From contig NZ_AUMH01000019.1 in NCBI RefSeq assembly GCF_000430585.1, positions 1 through 64,000 of the forward strand: a stretch of DNA of 64,000 nt. The letters are read 5' to 3'. The position numbers were made by a program, and so were the translations under genes. Positions within the stretch are counted from its first letter, which is position 1. Each line of letters opens with the position of its first letter. The notes under the pieces are model-generated. The model worked only from the letters and a program-made list of their open reading frames with translations. It was not told the DNA's origin and ran no database searches. This DNA comes from Alicyclobacillus herbarius DSM 13609. GTDB taxonomy: Bacteria > Bacillota > Bacilli > Alicyclobacillales > Alicyclobacillaceae. Below are positions 61,145-64,000 of the stretch, piece by piece.

Positions 61145-61738
61145 TTAGGAATGGTGTACGGCCTCCAAGAGGAATGCTGCCGCGTGCAGGCCGAGCGACG
61201 TCGAAGCCCCTTCCGCGAGAAACGAAAACGGGCGGATCCAGCTCAAATCGGCAATGGAGACCGCTGTGAGAAACGCCCAGTACACTCCACATCCCGCTCC
61301 TAAGGTGAGCGTCGTGGGTGACCATCCGCCAAACCGTCCTCTCACGTCCGGCGTTCGGCGATACACGTCAACAAGGTACGAGGTAATCACAAACAATAGG
61401 AATACCGCCAAGGTGATTGCCGTGGTGAGCAGTCCGCGCAGGAGTGTCAGGGCCATCCACTGCCCAGGGATCGAATACGCGACGGCCACCTCGTGCGCCG
61501 GCAGGAACGCAGACAAAACCGGCACGGCAGTGGGCGGAGCAGCGACTTGCTGAGTCAGCCATGCCATCACCCGGCTTCCCGGGGGCACCAGCACCTCAGC
61601 CAACCAGCCGCTGATGACGGGCGCAGAATACCCTGCCACAAGCATGCCAGCCATCGACAGAGACGCACGGGTGCGCCCACGGCAACCAAAAAACACGCTG
61701 CACCAAGCGATTTCGAGCAACAGGACAAGGTCTATCAC
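61145..61738 (-). CDS. Membrane protein, possibly CvpA-like
   Basis: About 197 residues with five hydrophobic segments. The opening IDLVLLLEIAWCSVFFGCRG and RASLSMAGMLVAGYSAP resemble the CvpA/colicin V production family, but the match is weak. The start is uncertain: GTG 61738 gives a normal hydrophobic N-terminus, with only AGAGAG/GGGGAGAGG further upstream; a TTG at 61801 is an alternative. It precedes mscS in the same direction by 90 bases. Confidence 0.55.
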   Translation of the reverse strand: MIDLVLLLEIAWCSVFFGCRGRTRASLSMAGMLVAGYSAPVISGWLAEVLVPPGSRVMAWLTQQVAAPPTAVPVLSAFLPAHEVAVAYSIPGQWMALTLLRGLLTTAITLAVFLLFVITSYLVDVYRRTPDVRGRFGGWSPTTLTLGAGCGVYWAFLTAVSIADLSWIRPFSFLAEGASTSLGLHAAAFLLEAVHHS

Positions 61739-61880
61739 GCGCGCTCTCTGCCTCTCCCCTGTCTGGAAATAGACGACCTCTAAGCCTTTATGCCTATTCA
61801 AGTGCAGCCCGTCTCCCAGTAGGTATAGTTGAGATTACGCCGACGTATACTGGGATTATTCCAGCCGAGGGGGATTTGAC

Positions 61881-62516
61881 GTGGACCTCAACTCGAATCC
61901 CGAGTCACGCTTTGGCCAGCTGTTTCGAGCCGCCTATGATGATGAACAAGCGTCGAGTCAACTCTGTTCTGTATTGGACAAGATATTCGACGGCGCGGAA
62001 AACCGGCAAATTGTCCTGGTTTGCGTGGGAACGGATAGGTCGACCGGGGACGCCTTTGGACCGATTGTCGGCTCAAAATTGCAAGCGTATATCCACATGC
62101 CGAACGTGGCGATTTACGGGACGTTGGACGAGCCGGTGCACGCAGTCAACTTAAATGAGGTGCTGTCCAAGATTCAACAACGTCATCCCAGCGATCCTCT
62201 GATCCTCGCGGTCGATGCGTGTTTAGGGAAATTCGAGCATGTCGGGCACATCATTCTCGAACGTGGCCCGCTGCGACCGGGCGCCGGCGTAAAGAAGACG
62301 CTGCCTGAGTTTGGCGCCTACACGCTGACGGGCGTGGTCAACGTCTCTGGGTTTATGGAGTATTTTGTCTTGCAAAACACGCGCTTGGGGATTGTCATGC
62401 GGATGTCGGACGTCGTCGTCGAGGGAATCCGCCGCAGCCTGATTCGACTGGCCTCACGGCGCCAAATCGCTGCCTGGATGCGGCAAAGTTACGGGGAACC
62501 AAACATGGTCCAATGA
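61881..62516 (+). CDS. yyaC: Spore protease YyaC
   Basis: Protein of 211 residues of the YyaC/DUF1256 family, related to germination protease and made during sporulation. IVLVCVGTDRSTGDAFGPIV carries the conserved Asp, and AVDACLGKFEHVG and PGAGVKKTLPEFGAY are family signatures. GTG 61881 follows GAGGGGG by 8 bases. It is the clearest sign that the host forms endospores. Its place next to parB is conserved in Bacillales. Confidence 0.92.
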   Translation: MDLNSNPESRFGQLFRAAYDDEQASSQLCSVLDKIFDGAENRQIVLVCVGTDRSTGDAFGPIVGSKLQAYIHMPNVAIYGTLDEPVHAVNLNEVLSKIQQRHPSDPLILAVDACLGKFEHVGHIILERGPLRPGAGVKKTLPEFGAYTLTGVVNVSGFMEYFVLQNTRLGIVMRMSDVVVEGIRRSLIRLASRRQIAAWMRQSYGEPNMVQ

Positions 62517-62555
62517 AGCCTTCGCCCGCCCGGTGCACCAGGCGGGCTGGTTACC

Positions 62556-63056
62556 TTATCGTTGCAAGGTCCGCTCACGGCCTTCAATCACCATTTGTTC
62601 CTCTTCCGTCAACGGATATGTAGATTGTCCATGCTGTACAGGTTTTGCGTATACCCGGGATTCGTCACGACCGTATATTGAGGACAACACAACCCCATTC
62701 TGATCGTCATCAAGCAGCGCCAAGGAGAAACTCAAATCGCTCCCCACATCCGAAAATGCGTTGAATCGGACCAAACGGGCGCTCGATATTTTTCCCTGCA
62801 GGGCTTTGCGCAGCTCGTGGTTCTCGGTCGTCAGTCGGTTCACTTCTTGGCGTAGGCTTGCCACGGCATCCAACGTTTGTTCATACACCGCGTCCAGGTC
62901 CGCACTGGAGTGAATCGATTTCCACTTGTCGAACCGTCGCCTAAGTCTGGACTGACGGGCTATCGCAATGATGGATAGGATGATTGCGACGAGTGCCAAG
63001 AGACCAGCCACCCCTGCGTACAACTGAGCATCGGTCAATCCAAGTCCATTCAACAA
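62556..63056 (-). CDS. DUF4446 membrane-anchored protein
   Basis: Protein of 166 residues: one N-terminal helix (about 12-34, LYAGVAGLLALVAIILSIIA), a coiled coil (about 60-90) and a small globular C-terminal domain (SSARLVRFNAFSDVGSDLSF, then ALLDDDQNGVVLSSI), the DUF4446 signature. Found next to parB in many Firmicutes; function unknown. TTG 63056 follows GAGAGGAG by 8 bases. Confidence 0.88.
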   Translation of the reverse strand: MLNGLGLTDAQLYAGVAGLLALVAIILSIIAIARQSRLRRRFDKWKSIHSSADLDAVYEQTLDAVASLRQEVNRLTTENHELRKALQGKISSARLVRFNAFSDVGSDLSFSLALLDDDQNGVVLSSIYGRDESRVYAKPVQHGQSTYPLTEEEQMVIEGRERTLQR

Positions 63057-63169
63057 ACCGTCTACTCCTCTCTCCCAGTGGATGAATACTGATTCTAAAC
63101 GGATTCATTCAAAACACGCTTGAAGTAAGAAAGAGCCACCCGGAGCTTCTTTCCGATGCAAGGTTGTGA

Positions 63170-63898
63170 CTACGTCAGCAGCCACGCCGAGAGGTGAATC
63201 CCAGCCGCCTGCAGTTGTCCCCACTTGAGAACCGCCGCCAAAAACATCGCCGGGAGCAGATTTCCGACGAGGATCTTGCGGATTCCCAACAGGTTGAATC
63301 CAATCGCGGCAATCAAAAGACCGCCAGCTGCTGTCATACACTGAATGACCGGCGGCGAATTCAGGGCGGCCCCACCCAGATGTGAGAGAATGGCGATGCC
63401 CCCCTCGTACACCAAAACCGGCAAAACGGAAAGAATCACGCCGATGCCCAGCGCGGAGGAAAAGACGAGGGCTGTAAACCCGTCAAGCAAAGACTTCGCG
63501 TATAAAGTAGAGTTATTGTTCGAGACCCCACTCTGGATGGCCCCGACGACCGCCATCGATCCAACACAGAAAATCAGACTGGTGGTGACAAACGCCTCGG
63601 CTGTACGGCCGCTGCCTAGATGTCGAGTACGGCGTTCCACAGCCTGGCCCAGTCGATGGAGAGCTCCTTCAATATCCATCCACTCCCCCAACCAGCCGCC
63701 AGCGACCAAGCTAAAGATAATAATCAGAATATCGTTCGTGTCCTGCAGCGCCATACTGAATCCAATGAGAATCACTGCCAAACCGAGGCCCTGCAGAATC
63801 GTCGACTTCATACGGTCTGGGATGGAGGGCAGCACCATACCAAGCGCGGTGCCGAAGAGGATGGCGAGCGCGTTCACCACAGTTCCAAGCAAAAACAC
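63170..63898 (-). CDS. DUF554 membrane protein
   Basis: Integral membrane protein of 242 residues with about seven helices. GTVVNALAILFGTALGMVLP at the start, SLVAGGWLGEWMDIEGALHR, FCVGSMAVVGAIQSG and LGIRKILVGNLLPAMFLA are DUF554 marks (YdfK/YqgA-like). Possibly a transporter; function unknown. GTG 63898 has AAGGCGGTG upstream. It follows parB by about 30 bases and may be in its operon. Confidence 0.9.
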   Translation of the reverse strand: MFLLGTVVNALAILFGTALGMVLPSIPDRMKSTILQGLGLAVILIGFSMALQDTNDILIIIFSLVAGGWLGEWMDIEGALHRLGQAVERRTRHLGSGRTAEAFVTTSLIFCVGSMAVVGAIQSGVSNNNSTLYAKSLLDGFTALVFSSALGIGVILSVLPVLVYEGGIAILSHLGGAALNSPPVIQCMTAAGGLLIAAIGFNLLGIRKILVGNLLPAMFLAAVLKWGQLQAAGIHLSAWLLT

Positions 63899-63928
63899 TC
63901 CAGCACCGCCTTTTGCCTACGATGTAAC

Positions 63929-64000
63929 TTAAGGTTCTTCGCCTACGCTCACCAGATTCAAAATGCGCTCCAAGTCTTCGTCGGAGAAATAATCGATCTC
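63929..64000 (-). CDS. parB: Chromosome partition protein ParB, C-terminal end (partial)
   Basis: The last 23 codons of a minus-strand gene that continues past the window: EIDYFSDEDLERILNLVSVG then EEP and TAA. This acidic ending with the YFSDEDLERI stretch is the C-terminal dimerisation end of ParB/Spo0J. The gene neighbourhood (yyaC, DUF4446, DUF554) supports it. The DNA-binding and CTPase parts are outside the window. Confidence 0.75.
   Translation of the reverse strand, partial: EIDYFSDEDLERILNLVSVGEEP

Overview
The window looks like a chromosomal segment of a Gram-positive, spore-forming Bacillales member, most likely an Alicyclobacillus-type acidophile or a close relative. This is an inference. 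It rests on the GC-rich coding DNA, the origin-proximal block parB / DUF554 / DUF4446 / yyaC / mscS / DUF951 / ychF / rpsF-ssb-rpsR / rplI / dnaB / walRKHIJ / htrA / rlmH, the spore protease YyaC, and strong AGGAGG-type ribosome binding sites often paired with GTG or TTG starts. No species can be fixed from the sequence alone.

Layout. 1-0.4 kb: end of an IS1634-type insertion sequence. 0.4-12 kb: aldehyde dehydrogenase with a perfect palindrome next to its promoter, class A penicillin-binding protein, aspartate aminotransferase, two unassigned basic proteins, nadC-nadB, an SH3-NlpC/P60 lipoprotein and an SGNH esterase. 12-17 kb: amino-acid antiporter behind a leader hairpin, then a degenerate ABC ATPase with a YhgE/Pip membrane protein. 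17-26 kb: quinol-type nitric oxide reductase, ZIP transporter, a collapsed multicopper oxidase, pfkA with an hpf stump, L-lactate dehydrogenase, a radical SAM/SPASM protein, a NarL-type regulator and an mntH remnant. 26-32 kb: haem A synthesis (ctaA, ctaB) with a four-subunit haem-copper quinol oxidase. 32-40 kb: HelD, GNAT acetyltransferase, divergent PAS kinase and LuxR regulator, HesB-like protein, universal stress protein and a cupin-hemerythrin protein. 40.5-42.6 kb: an actin-like ParM with a small partner and an AT-rich palindromic region that could be a centromere. 42.7-45 kb: a secreted clan GH-A glycosidase. 45.3 kb to the end: the conserved origin-proximal housekeeping block, almost all on the minus strand, ending inside parB.

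How the genes fit together. Haem A synthase, haem O synthase, quinol oxidase and qNor form a respiratory island drawing electrons from the quinol pool; qNor, the hemerythrin-like protein and two LuxR-type regulators suggest life at changing oxygen and nitric oxide levels. WalRK with YycH, YycI, WalJ and HtrA is the essential cell-wall control operon. rpsF-ssb-rpsR, rplI and dnaB are translation and replication genes.

The accessory half (about 17-41 kb) carries an unusual number of gene stumps: multicopper oxidase, hpf, mntH, a CoA-transferase-like N-terminus and a universal stress protein. They suggest repeated deletion. The most interesting candidate system is the ParM-like operon with its upstream AT-rich palindrome, a plasmid-type partition module in a chromosomal setting. 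Start codons were chosen from ribosome binding sites and may differ from automatic calls.
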